A DNA stretch of 64,000 nucleotides from Triplophysa rosa (taxonomy: Eukaryota; Chordata; Actinopteri; Cypriniformes; Nemacheilidae): contig NC_079912.1 in NCBI RefSeq assembly GCF_024868665.1, positions 19,410,137-19,474,136 of the forward strand, written 5' to 3'. Every line of letters begins with the position of its first letter. Position 1 is the stretch's first letter. A program made the position numbers and the translations under genes. This document shows positions 37,091-50,031 of this stretch, piece after piece. The notes below the pieces were generated by a model. It saw nothing but the letters and a program-made list of their open reading frames with translations. It was not told the DNA's origin and did not search any database.

Positions 37091-38508
37091 ATGCATGATA
37101 AAATACAGTTAATCATATAACCGTGCATCGCTGTGATGATCAAACGTTAAAATGGAAGCAAAACCACTTGAGAACTTTACTTTGAGAATCTATGTAATTC
37201 CAAATCGATTTCCAAATATTGTTGTTTTACGTGGAAATGATTGGCTCTCAAAAGGTGTGTCAATAGCTTTATAATGCACCCCGAGGATCTCATACAACAC
37301 CTGCAGCTCCCCTCACATCCGCCACATTCAACCTTCTTAAAATAGATATCACGCTCATTTAGAGGCGGGTTACTCAAACACCAGGGTCATGTGGAAGGTC
37401 TCACATCCAACTGGTTATTGGCCAACGTTAGCAATCATCTGATGGTTAAAACAGAGATTACCCAACGCCCCGTGTTTCGACTGGATGAGAACTATTGTGT
37501 GAGAATGAATGGAAAGCAGATGTGGAGCTCGAGTCCTCAGAATGAATGGCTCTATTGGGAAAGCAAGCAAGGGTCCCGGGGGACATTCCTCACAGTGGCT
37601 TAGCTGATTGGTCCATATTAAAACAACAAGTCCAAGGTAAACGCAGATTTGAAGGAAGGTAGTGTGTGTGTGTGCTTTGGGGGAGATTTTAGTCTTGGAC
37701 CACGGAGCATAAAATAAATCGTTAGGGCTGAAGGAGGAGCTTAACTCATCCTCGAAGGAAAACAGAAACTTTCGCAAATGACTGACATGCGTGATGACTG
37801 TGGCGCCAGGCGAGCGCAGACTGCTGCCCACTTTCTGAGGCTTCATGGGAAACAGAGAGTATCAGGGGAGCCAAACTGTTTTCGCACTGATGTCACAGAA
37901 AGCTGAAGCGTAGTTTGCTCTTTTACGGTACATTGTTTTAAAAGCTCGCTTTCTACATCGACGTGCCTGACTTCACAGTTACCGCACTGCGGCGAGAGCT
38001 GCTGGTCACAGAACAGATTATTTCACTTTACCAGTGTGTCCAAGAAAACTATAGCCAACTTAATATTAACTTGATTCGTAAAGAAATAGCTCACGCTGAA
38101 ATGAAAATCTACCCGAGCTCACCCTGTGTGTGGATCACAAACAGAAAAAATAGATATATCATTTAATTGAATTTACTGCAAACGTTTACATTTCGTATAA
38201 TGACCACAGATGTTCCAAACGGGGTCAAAAAGACACTACAGAAGCATCCCACGTGTCAACTCCAAAATAATGCTTTACTTGAAAACATTTGTGACACAAA
38301 CAGCTTAACATAAACAATAAACCAAACAACAAACAACTTGTGACATTACCACGAAACACATTACAACGCTGTTTGACACAGCCACGTGAAAAAATCTGTA
38401 GTATACTCTCTAGTATTTACTAGTAAACTCTAGAAAAAGTCACATACTGCAGTGTTTTGAACCTTACCAGAGTAAACATTAAAGTATACTACCTTATTTA
38501 CTACAGCA

Positions 38509-38831
38509 TTGATTCTCACCCAATAATGAAAATTCTGTCATCATTAACTCACCCACAAGGTGTTCCAAACTTGTGTAAATTTCGTTGTTCTGCTAAACAC
38601 TCAGAAAGATATTTGGAAGAATGTTTACAACTAAACAGTTCCTGGGCACTATTGACTTCCATGAGAAAACTACTATGGTAGTCAATAGTGCCCCAGAACT
38701 GTTTAGTTTCCCACATTCCTCAAAATATCTTCTTTTGTAGGGATAGGGAATTTTAAACCGTTTTGGACCAACTTGAGGGCTGAGTAAATGATGACAGAAG
38801 TTTCATTTTTGGGTGGACTATCCCTTTAATT
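38509..38831. mobile_element. TTAAAGGGATAGTTCACC-family MITE, near full length
   Basis: TCACCCAATAATGAAAATTC at one end and TGGGTGGACTATCCCTTTAA at the other. Internally GTCAATAGTGCCCCAGAACT. Flanked by ACTATAGTA-type repeats. Confidence 0.85.
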
Positions 38832-39429
38832 CTACAGAATACTATAGTATACATTAACCAAGTGGAGAAATAAACTACACTATACTATAATAAAGTATAC
38901 TAAGTTTTCCTTCACAAGACATGAGTAAAATACTTCAGGAACATTCCTATCAAGTCATATTACAGAAAGAAAAAGAAAAAAAAAGATTGGTGGAAAGGAT
39001 TTAATATATTGCACAGATACAGACAGCGATAGCAAAGCTTAACTGAGCTTGGAGCCTCTCGGATCAATCCATTAACAAATGAGGTGTGCGCTTCTCAACG
39101 CAGGAAGCTGACCCAGACTCAAAATGTGCCCTCAGACGTGATTGATGCACCCCCGTTCTTCCAAACTGCCCTCTGATGAGTTCTTTCCCCATTTTTAAAA
39201 TGATATGAAAGAAAATCCTGTGGGCACCATAACGCCTGTAATTTATAATAGCAGACGTAAAATATGACATCATTACAGCAGGTTGTGGGCAGATTTGTAA
39301 AGCGTTTCACTATATAAAGTGACCTCGAAATTAATTTAAATGTACTCGTATTATTCCAGCACGTAGCAAATGATCAAACCAGCGGTGGTTATTTTCAAGT
39401 TTGCGTGATTTAAAATACACAAAAATACG

Positions 39430-39630
39430 TTGTATTAACCTTCTGCTAACATTCTCATTAAGTTACGAAAGCATCGTTTCTAAATGCTTTAAAGATTCTA
39501 TGAATTATGTAAGGATAACATTTCTAGAATGTTGATCGAATGCTCTTGTAACGTTACTGCAAGAATGTTACTGAAGGAACTTTGAGAGAACGTTAGTCAA
39601 AGTTCTGAGGACGTTTCCTGTTAGCTGGGA
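39430..39630. repeat. AACGTTC/GAACGTT-rich dispersed repeat
   Basis: CTGCTAACATTCTC, GTAACGTTACTGC, GAGAACGTTAGTC and TTCCTGTTAGCTGGGA resemble a common fish repeat. Confidence 0.45.
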
Positions 39631-39639
39631 AGTTTAAAA

Positions 39640-41260
39640 TGGACTCACAACGCATTTTGGCCCTTACAGGATGTCAAACATTAGTGGAATATGTCCATAG
39701 TTAATGTGATGAACTACACCTGTGGTCACACTGCTGGGACACCTGCGTGAACTTGAGGGGATGTGTCATACATCCATTAAAAACAACCTTGCGACCAGAA
39801 AAAGCTCATGAAAGTAATATTGGGTCTGAGAAAATCTGCACTGAACATGTTATCGAACGCAATGAAATTCAGACATGTTTAGCTGTGACTCAAGTGTCCA
39901 AATAATTTTTGGGGGTCGCTGCGAGGGAATAACAACTCAAACATCTAGTGTTCACTGTGGAATGTTCGGTTTTGTTTTGGCGGGAATTAACTTGCGGCCA
40001 AATCCTTCTACATTACAATCCTTCGTGTTCAGCATCCACATTCATTGATGAGTCACAAGAACTCTTGCTGATCAGTCAGCCGACGCTCCGAGCATCTCTT
40101 CCTGATGCCACGTCCTGTGCCTGTCCGAACCGACGCACACAAAAGCCGCCGTCTAAATCCGGCCGCAGATCCCCGAGCAACAATAGCTGGAAAGAAGGAG
40201 TGTGACGGAGCTTTTCCTCTGGAGGAGCGGCAGACGGCTCTGTATTGTAAGCACTTCCATCCTGTGAAAGTCCCTCGGAGCGGAGAGAGACCTCCACCTG
40301 CCAGAGGCCTGGCTCTGTGGAAGTCCGAAGCTCCGAGCACCTTTTCAGGAAGGGACAGTGATATCATTCACGATGAATCTGATCTTGGATCAGCTGCGGA
40401 GGGGAATGGACACACACATTCACACACAACGCCTTCGCTTTAGGTACGGTCTCAGCCCGAGGCCCCTCCTCCTCCTGTTTGACTGGCGCCAGTACTCAAT
40501 GGGCCCTGCACTTTGATTATTTGTGTTAACAGTTAATTTAGCACAACAGACACATGTGCCAAAGCTGCCTTCACTTCCTCATGCATCACTAACAAATGTG
40601 ACTTTTATGAGTTCTTTTGCACAAAACCAGACACCCCCACGACTTCCCCAAAGCCAGCACACACACACAGACGCACACCTCCCGCTTACTGGCGTCGCTC
40701 ATAACCCTCAGCCGACCAACGAATGCCTCCTCACACACACCAATTCGCTGCTAATCGCTTCCACATCTTGTGCGAGCGAGTTATTTCTGGATGCTCTGTT
40801 CTTAGTGTTTGTGTTATCAGGGATGGATTTCATGTCAGAATGCGGCTGCTTCGGGAGACACATAATCTCTCTGATGCCTTTAATCCAAGCTTGCTTTCGT
40901 GCAATAAAAAACACTGCAAACTTTTGCTGAACGCAGCCTGTTAACTGTTTTATGTGGCAAAACAGATTCGATATTAAACATAATATCTGTCGGGTAACTA
41001 GGGGGATGTGACTCGAAGTTGAAAAAATAAACATGAAATTGAACTTGCGACTTCTTTTACTTCCTGTGTGTGACAGATCTCCAAGAGAAACCAAACTGTA
41101 AGACGATTATAAAACTATAAAACACCTGTTAACACTCATAGAGGCCGACTATTAGTTTACACGGTGGAATAAGAAAAGTGTTTTATATATTAGGCATGTG
41201 CTATTTTGTGAATATGGAACACAGGTTTAGCCATTTAGCTGTAACGACTCACATGAACAA
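39640..41260. other. Intergenic, no gene seen
   Basis: 40050-40450 is CG-richer with short open frames on both strands and no recognised domain. The rest is ordinary. Confidence 0.4.
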
Positions 41261-41379
41261 GTCCTGTAGTATACGTTACCATTTACTAGAGTAAACTGTA
41301 GTAAAAAAATTATATTGTTGTCTATTTTATCAATTGCACTGTAAATAATCCAATGAAAAGCTGCCTTAAATTTAAGTTT

Positions 41380-41655
41380 ATAAAGTGATGGTTGACAAAT
41401 GAAATGAAAATTCGGTCATCATTTACTCACACTCTTGTCGTTCCAAACCCGTATGACTTTCTTTGTTCCATAGAAAATTTTGAAGAATATTGTTAACCGA
41501 ACAGCGCCGGCACCCATTCACTTCTATCGTATGGACACAAAACCAATGAGACATTTCTCTAAATATCTTCTTTTATGTTCTGCGGAAGGAAGTCATACAG
41601 GTTTAAAATGAGGGTGGATAAATGATGACCGAATTTTCATTTTTTAACCGTTTGA
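41380..41655. mobile_element. TTAAAGGGATAGTTCACC-family MITE
   Basis: ATTCGGTCATCATTTACTCA, GTATGGACACAAAACC, CTAAATATCTTCTTTTATGT and GATGACCGAATTTTCATTTT occur in the family order. Termini diverged. Confidence 0.8.
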
Positions 41656-41754
41656 ACAAAATACAACCCAAAGAACATTTATAACCAAATCAAAATGTTA
41701 AAAACCATTTGTACGATTTACCTATAGTGTATGGAGGACTAAACCTGCAAAAAT

Positions 41755-42085
41755 TATAAATAAATAAATGTATAAATAAATAAATATATAAACGAATAAA
41801 TGTAATAATATGAAAATAAATAAAGGAATGAATGGTTTGATAAAACAAAATAATTCGTTTTAGCTATTATTGATCTTAGCTTTAACTTTTCTTTTCATTT
41901 TTTAAATTGATTTATTATTTTTTGTGTCCATTTTTTAATTATTTTTAATTATTATTTTATTTTTAGATTATTTTATTTATCATTTCCTTTTATTTTTACA
42001 TTTATTTATTTATACGTTTATTTATTTTTATATTTATTTATTATCGCATGTATTTATTTCCACTTTTATTTATTTATTCTTGAAT
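41755..42085. repeat. AT-rich imperfect palindrome of AAATAAAT / ATTTATTT
   Basis: AAATAAATAAATGTATAAAT on the left and TTTATTTATTTATACGTTTA on the right are near reverse complements. Likely a low-complexity MITE. Confidence 0.65.
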
Positions 42086-42404
42086 TTATTCTTACTTTTC
42101 TGTGTCTTGTATGATAATTAGATGGGTTGGTCTTGCCTACTATTGGTTCAGCGTAGATTGAAGCGTTTGATCGATTACTCTTGACTTGTTTTGGACTAAC
42201 GTCACGTCACTCACTGATCGTTTGCTTCGTGTATAACGTTAAGTAACTATGGCGGGCACAATTAGATAGAGAGTTACAGCATTTAGCCAATGAAGTCGAT
42301 AACCATGCATCAAATGACTATGTGTCATTCAGATTAGATGCACTTATTGATGATTTATTACAGATTGACGGCGAGATAAATGACAAAGTTCTTCTTTGTC
42401 CTGT

Positions 42405-42643
42405 CCTGTAGTTCGGTCGCATTTAAAGAGAGCGTACGGTACACTGACACCTAGCGGTTGAGATTGGTATCGCAGTCTAAATTAAAATATTGGAGAGACA
42501 AGTTTAGTCAAGTAAGGGTTCTTCTCTGTTTCTTTTGAGCGTATCAGAAATAATCTACAGGCGCTCTATTGTTTGTGAATGTGTACCGGAATTTAAGTTG
42601 GGGTCACAAAAGTGCGCATGTGCAGTAGCGTTTGTTTATGTTG
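42405..42643 (+). repeat. Duplicated segment R-B, copy 1
   Basis: CCTGTAGTTCGGTCGCATTT, TTGGTATCGCAGTCTAAATT, ATATTGGAGAGACAAGTTTA and AATAATCTACAGGCGCTCT recur in order at 45614-45840. Confidence 0.75.
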
Positions 42644-43799
42644 TTAAGATGAAACCGTCTATATATTTAAGATTAAACAATAATAATAAAAATGAAACCG
42701 GAAGTGCTTCGAACCAGTTTTTATATCTTGAAAATCGGTGTATAGTGAATTGATTATACTACATATATACAATATATATAATGGTAAGGTCCATAAACAT
42801 TATAGTATCTGAGGATTTTAGGACAGTTTACTATAGTAAATAACAAAGTACAGTATTATTCAGGTAACATTCATATTAAATCACAACCACTCCTACCTTG
42901 TTTCTTTAACATATCATATTCCCAAAAATATAAATATGAAATTCTAAATAAGCTAAAACTAGTTCATCTCACTGACTGACTAGTTGTTTTTTAGATGAAC
43001 ATCTATCTGTCTGTCTGTTTATCTATGAAACATCACACTATAGTCTGATGTAAAATAAAGGGAAGATTAAATGACGAGGAAGAACTAACCGGCCACACAC
43101 ACACGACCTCACAGCAGAACAACGCTGCTTCTGAAGGCCACAAGAACCTCAGAGAACATCCTGACTCCACTCGCTCTCCATCTTCATCCCCTCCAGCAGA
43201 GAGAAACTTCGTCCAAAACCTCAAAGCCAACCGCACCGCACAGGCCGGCTTCTTCTGGGAAGAGAAAACTGACATGACTGACATGAAGTCTTTCAAAAGT
43301 AAACAGACATAAATCTCAAGTTGTTGGTGTTGAGGAGAGAGTGATAATTCGGTTGCACAAACGACATATAATCGTGACACGGCAATAAAAAAAACACAAG
43401 CTGGATGTCTCTCCACTGTTTCCTTTTCAAAAGGCTCTTTCCAAGAACGGGATAATAAATAAGGCCTGAAACTCTTACATTACATACATTAAAAAACGTC
43501 TTTTTTCATTTTCTTTGTCTACAAATAGGCAGGGAATGGAAAACCTTGCGCAAATGTTGAGATCAACAACAGGAGGTCAAACTACAAATCATGTTTTGTT
43601 TTCTTGTGAGGTTTGCAAATTTTGCAACCTTATGGTTGAAAATGGGATCTTTTTTAAAGTGTTACATTTTTTTGCCATGTTACTATCTGCAACAAATATT
43701 GAACATTAAATTAACTAGAACAAACAAACAAAGAGTGAAGCCAGAATACGAAATAGGGTTCCAAATAAAACAGCATCGCAAATTAAGTGCAAAGTGACA

Positions 43800-44345
43800 T
43801 TAAAACGATAATTCGGTTAAAATTCGTTCTTCTGTGGAAGACAAAAGAAGATATTTTGAGAAACGTCTCAGTGGTTTTGTGTCCATACCAGAGTTATTAT
43901 AGTTTTGATTTTAGTTCTAGTTCTAGATTTTTCGTTTTATGCTCATTTTAGTTTAAGTTTTAGCAATTTAGGTATATGCTTTTGTCATTTTATAATTTAT
44001 CTGTTTATTTTTTATGTTGCTATATAATATTAATTTATTTTTATTTTAGTTTTTGCTAATTATTATAATTTTAGTGCTTTAAACTTATTTCGGTTGATTT
44101 TTGAGGCAACATTTCAATTTCCCCCATAATTACGTTTTCCCAATAATTTTTAGGTCAATATTTTATTTGATTTCAATGAACAGAAACGTTTACAAAGTTT
44201 TAATTTGAGTAAACTAAATTAACCTTGGTTCACAGAATGGAAGTCAATGGGGGCCAGTGTTGTTTGCTTACCAATGTTCTTCAAAATATCTTCTTTTGTG
44301 TTCTCCAGAAGAAAGAAAGTCATACAGGTTTGGAATGACAAGAGG
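43800..44345. mobile_element. TTAAAGGGATAGTTCACC-family MITE split by a younger insertion
   Basis: Left half to GTGTCCATAC at 43888; right half resumes with AATGGAAGTCAATGGGGGCC after 44233. In intact copies these two blocks are adjacent. Confidence 0.8.
43889..44233. mobile_element. 345-bp AT-rich element nested in the MITE
   Basis: Begins CAGAGTTATTATAGTTTTGA and ends ACTAAATTAACCTTGGTTCAC. The ends are weakly inverted (CCAGAGTTATTATAG versus CCAAGGTTAATTTAG). No coding potential. Confidence 0.65.
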
Positions 44346-45613
44346 GTATAAAAATTTGGGGTCTCCAAAAATGTGCTTAAAATGATTTTTGTATCGTAAA
44401 AACATCTTTCAGGAAGTCGATGCGTTCAATGTTATGCTAAATTCAAGGAGGGGGATATTCAGGGCCCGCTTCACAGGTTGGCAGGTTAATGTCTCCTTCA
44501 TGTTGCCTTCTCTTTCCTTCCCACTATTGTCCTGCATCCTGTGGATGATGTCGGCAGCCCGTGGCACAACAGCACCAGCAGAGACTCACTGTCCTCACAG
44601 ACATTCTGTCACCACAACATGAGTCTGCTTTCTTCCACCTCTGCAGGTTTATGGTCCCCTGGAACCCTTACGGACCGTAGAGGAAGTCTATTCTAACCCG
44701 GGACGCATCGTCTCCACTGCTGTCCATCTCTGAATGTGACGGCTCACCACAGGTGGAAACTACAATCAGGTACTACCATGTGGGTTTCAAATCAACGTGA
44801 AACGCTAAGAACACAGCCTGATCTCACGAGAATTCATTCGTATGAATCTGTAGGATGTGAAACGTACAAAACTGTACAAATACTTGAAAAGAACGAAAAC
44901 AATGCTGTACCTTTCAAGTCACCACGAAATCCAAATTGACAAATCTTATTTTTTCATGTCATGCTGCAGTGTTTATTATTAATGATTATTAAAGATTTGT
45001 GTTATTTTTTCATTTATTGAAAATCAGAAACATCCCCTTCCCCTTACAGCCGTTACAGTCAAATATACATCATGATTTGGAAGAAGACACGATCACAACT
45101 TCGCTTTCATGCCGACTTTAACCCTAACCACACTAAAACATATGAGAAAGTTTGATTTCATTCATACTAGTGACCTCATAAAATAATTACAAATTGCTAT
45201 AGACTGTGTTGAACAACCCATTTGACTTTAAAAAAAACGAAGGCCAAAAATGACAGTCAAGTTACGTTTTCCATGTAATGACGTACAGCGTAATGCTTGA
45301 ACACATAAACAAAAAATGCTTCCTGCTACCCAAGCTCGATTTCACGCTTCATTGTGTTCCAAAATGTGTCAGGCTGCACTTTCTAAAGCAACACGAGGAC
45401 GCGTCGCCACCGGTCGCTATAGACCGTTTTATCGGACCCCCAGTTAACTTCCGGTTTGTGTTTGGCTAGTGTCTAATAATATAACTATTTATATTTTATT
45501 TAATTTATGTTCATATTCATTTGTATTATTTGTATAATAATTTAATTACATAAACGATTTGTTGAATATTTATTGTACTTTCATTTTATTAAATAAACAA
45601 TTTGTCGAATGGG

Positions 45614-45840
45614 TCCTGTAGTTCCATCGCATTTAATGAAATCGTATGGTACACTTTGGTATCGCAGTCTAAATTCAAAATATTGGAGAGACAAGTTTAG
45701 ACAAGTAACGCTTCTTTCTCGGTTTCTTTTGCTTATTATCGGAAATAATCTACAGGCACTCTTTTATAAGTGAACGTGTACCGGAAGTTAAGGGCAGTCC
45801 ACGAACGCGCGCATGCGCAGTAACGTTTGTTTATGACGTC
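45614..45840 (+). repeat. Duplicated segment R-B, copy 2
   Basis: Direct repeat of 42405-42643, missing a short block (GACACCTAGCGGTTGAGA) present in copy 1. Ends with GCGCATGCGCAGTAACG, matching GCGCATGTGCAGTAGCG. Confidence 0.75.
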
Positions 45841-46479
45841 ACTTTGAAAGCGGACGGGTATTAGCATAAACTGTCTTTCACGATGTAATGTAAATCTCGT
45901 TGATTAGGTTCGTCAACGCAAATTCTACCTAGCTGCTCCAATAACAACGCATCTGACGGTTAAACATTCGAGGTTTGTTATTTCTATAAAAAAGCAAGAA
46001 TGCAGGAAGTATGCAGAAGGAGACTTCTGTCTGGCCTGGAACACTACAGAGTGACCTTGATGTGCTGACGTTTATAGCTCGTGACAGCTCACTTCAGCGA
46101 TCTTGCGTTTGACAAAAGCGCCGAACAATGTCATCTGATAGCTCGACTCTTCCTGTGGGTTTCACAGCAAGCATTTCGAATCGACGTGTCGAATCGACGT
46201 GACACGAAGCACACATCCATATGTCTGTCGCCTTTCGCAGCGAAAACCAAACAAGCTTTCGATTGGCCTGTGTGTGATCGAACCGACTGAGCCGTTGGGT
46301 CTGATTCAGCACACACAGCATGTGAAAATCTTCGGCTCTGGATTTGAGGTTTCAAAAGAGACATTAACGCAATTCTACTGGCGACAAGTGCTATTAGCGC
46401 GAGCACCGGCGCTGGAGACGGATTACAGCCTGCAGGGCCAACCGGAGTGACGCTTTGCGGCCGTACATCTGGGATTGCG

Positions 46480-46930
46480 TTTAGGTCTCTTTAAACACAG
46501 TGCACGAGCAGCCAAAACCCTTTTCATTAAAGCGCAATTAAGTGGATATGTAAGTTACCCCGTCCCATTTCTCTCCCTCTCTCCCTAGTTTTATTAGCTA
46601 TTTCCCCTCGTCTAGCAGCAGTGAGAAACGCTCACTTTTCTCTACAAAACAAAAAATAGAGCACACTTTCTAACACGTACTGTACACACACACGCAGTGA
46701 GACCACCGGGGACCAAGGCCGCCCCCCTCAGATCTGCGGACAGGGGCCTGAAACGCTCTGAGCGTGCTGTGTTTCTCCATTTATGGGCGGTAATTAAAAA
46801 CATCCAGCGGTAATTTAATAGGGCTCACAAGCCAGAGACACAAAGTCTGCTGGCATTGCCCTCTAAAATAAATAACTTGGAATGGGATCCGTATACAGCT
46901 TATTTATTCTTGCCTTTCCTCTTTAGCATG
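46480..46930. promoter_or_regulatory. Candidate conserved non-coding element / enhancer
   Basis: Repeat-free. Homeodomain-type sites GCGCAATTAAGTGG, GCGGTAATTAAAAAC and GCGGTAATTTAATAGG, plus TTTATTAGCTATTTCCCC. Enhancer role is inference. Confidence 0.35.
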
Positions 46931-47083
46931 CGTTTAGATTCGTCTCATTCCTTTTTAAGACATAAACCAACATTTTAAGTTCTAAGCATTAGTCCTGATT
47001 CCGATAGAAATATGCATCGCTTAAAACCGGGTCAAGTAAAAAAAGAATGAGGTCAGGCAGCACTTCTTCAAAAAGACTGTTTT

Positions 47084-47155
47084 TTCAACCCATGGTTGGG
47101 TCAAATATGGACAAACCCAGAATATGTCCATGTCTGACCCAACTGGTTAAAAACT
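47084..47155. repeat. CAACCCATG/TTGGGTCAAATATGG repeat, copy 2
   Basis: Shares TTGGGTCAAATATGGACA with 36985-37090. Contains an inverted partner, CCATGTCTGACCCAAC. Confidence 0.65.
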
Positions 47156-48447
47156 GTATTTTGTAGACTAGGACTTTCATTGATAAACATCATGACATAT
47201 GCACTGCATTCAGACGGACCAATACTTAATTCATACCATATTTATATCATATATTCGAATATAGGCCTACATCATCATACCCCAGTTCTTTCTGGTTCTC
47301 CAATCTGATTGACTGGGAGCCGTGAGATATTCCACCAGTATCACCACGGTTTCTGATTTATCTATAAACTTGTGCCGTCGAACTGTTGTATAAATGCAAT
47401 ATCGCTCTCGTAGTCGTGTGATAGTGCTTTTATATCAGCGGATGTGATTGCCTCTGGCCTAATTACAGCCATGCTAATATATTATACACTCCTACTCAAG
47501 CATTATTGCATTAGCATCTTACATAAAAATGTAATTTACACACAGTAGGCATGTTATTGTTCTTTATGACTTCTTTTCTAAAGCCCTATACCAAGCGCTA
47601 TTGATCTCATATAATCAAGCCGCCCGCAGCATCATTTTGGTTATTGCGTGATGTCACAATAAACTTGATGTCATGGTTTACTGTGCGGCTCCGCAGAGCG
47701 TTGAGTAAACACGCTATCAGACTGTCTCCAGTCCAGATTTACAATCGCATCTCATCAGTCAAGAGCGAGAACAGGCGACAAGGAGATGAGAAAACCCACA
47801 CGACTTCAGTCTGCCACAATTTCTCACCAGAGGCCATTCATTCATATCACCAAGAGTGCGACTACACAAACTTTTCACACTGTACAACTTCACTGGCTGT
47901 CACTGAACAAAGCAATATAAAGAGAGAAAGTTTGGTGTGTTGTAATGCAAAGGTACCACTTGACAATATCTTGCACTAAACATCATTAAAAACATGATAT
48001 AATGCTTAAAAATCACTAATGCCCAGTCGAACATGAATCCATTTAACGTATCCCATACACAATTTTGATAACTTGTAGGATTTTTAAGAAATGTTACAAA
48101 ATATGTAGTATTTGGAGGGAACAAGAAATTCTGTGATGTTGACCATGTTAACTCATGTTTAATCAGGTTTGTGGAGTTCGTGCCAGCTCGTGTACACGCT
48201 GTGAGTAAAGCAAGAGAGAAACGAACCGAATTCTGCGATAATAACAATGTGAATAGACATTTATGGGGACGCTACTGTATATAAATATAATACTTAGAAA
48301 TATAAAATATTTGTGCATGTGCTTTAACAAGTATGTCAGGCATCATGTAATGCAATAATGTTAGTCAACGATTACTAAAATACCTTTATTTTATTAAAAA
48401 AAAAAAACAGATGTGATTGAATGACCTATAATGAACATACCACATTC

Positions 48448-48692
48448 TTAAAGGGACAGTTCACCAAAAATGACAGCTTCCTTCATCGCCCTCATGTCAT
48501 TCCAAACCTGTATGACTTCTGCAGAACACAAAAGAAGATATTTTGAAGAATGCTGGTAACCATTGACCGCCACTGACTTCCATTGTATGAAAACAAAACC
48601 ACAGACATTTCTCAAATACATCTTTTGTGAAGAACATGAGAGTAAATAAATGATGAGAGAAGTTTTATTTTTGGATGGCTTATCCCATTTAC
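48448..48692. mobile_element. TTAAAGGGATAGTTCACC-family MITE
   Basis: Begins TTAAAGGGACAGTTCACC. Contains AAGAAGATATTTTGAAGAAT and ends GGATGGCTTATCCCATTTA. Confidence 0.85.
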
Positions 48693-50031
48693 ATGTTTTT
48701 TGAGATGCGTCATAATACAACAGTAGCCTATAATTTATCCTGAAACACAATTTATAAACACCACACTGGCTGACAAGACTATATGCACCAATAGAAATCA
48801 ATTATGGCACATGACTTCTTGGTCACACTTGCTCTGAAATCTCAATGACACAGATTCAGTGAACATCTGACTCTTTGATGAGGGACTTTCCCTCTCAGCA
48901 GCGGTTCATTCAGGATGAAAAGCCTCTTTGGACAGAGACGAACCGCTTACAAGTGTCGAGGATAATGCTCCAATTATACACATCCACAGACACAAGAGCT
49001 TTGGTTCTCGCTCCGTCATCAGATTTCCCTTCGGCGAGGTCAATAAAGCATGTCTTTTTAAGATACATTAAAACGTTGCCTTGCTGCAGTTTAAGGACAC
49101 AGAGAATCAACCATCACACTGTCCTCTTGTGACCAGAGCTGATGCTGCGCGCGCACAATCTGCGACGTAAACAGCAACTTTTTGTCCGTGTATATAGCGC
49201 CCCCTAGTGGCTGCTGGGTGGAATGCGATAAATCACATCTAGTTTTGATCGTTTGAATTCCTGTAGGGTTTTGCATTGAGCAAGGGCATGATGTGACAGT
49301 TTTTGTCAACCTTGTGCTTATGAGGGAACACATCAAAGCAGCACAAATAAAACATCCACCGTACAAGGGCGTGATGTCACACATTTGGCTGATCAATAAA
49401 CGTGTTCAAGGTTATAAATGCAACAGTAGATCCACTGTACTTGGAAAGATCAAAGAAAGAACGTCATGCCTTTAGAAACAAAACATCAAAGCATGTGGCG
49501 TCTGCAAACACATTGTGCTCTTTTCCAAGACATTAATGCATTTATTTTTGAAGCAATAGTGTGGTGCAGTTCTTCATAAAACTATGCAAACTTTGTACTT
49601 ACTAAAAGGGAATCAGAACAGTATGTATGGTGCACACTTGCACTGTCATTACAATAAACCCCATGTGTGAGGCTGTCACAATTATTAAATAATCGTCTCG
49701 TCGCAATTATTTGACATAATCGCAATCATTTCAGATAACAGCAAATATTGAAAATCTTTAGAAAACAAGGGTGATCTGCAGCATTTTGCATCCACCGTCC
49801 TCGATCTGCACTCACCGTTACGTTCCAATGTCATTTCTCCATCACTTGAGTTGTATCAGATTTGTATTGTTTGTTTTATTAAAGTGATTCTGGATTTGCT
49901 GCATCTACACAGCAAGACGACATCATCCTCATTTCTCCGTTTTTCTGCTAAGACAGTCTTTTCTGATAAGGTCACTCTATAGAGAATGTTACTAGTTATT
50001 TACAAAATTTTCACATTTCTTAACGAATCTA

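Noticed and set aside
37415..37846. 143-codon open frame on the - strand
   Set aside because: No recognisable domain, biased composition, no promoter or splice context; likely chance.
48875..49132. Overlapping open frames on both strands near 48.9-49.1 kb
   Set aside because: Neither peptide is recognisable; both strands open over the same bases suggests chance, although the segment is repeat-poor.
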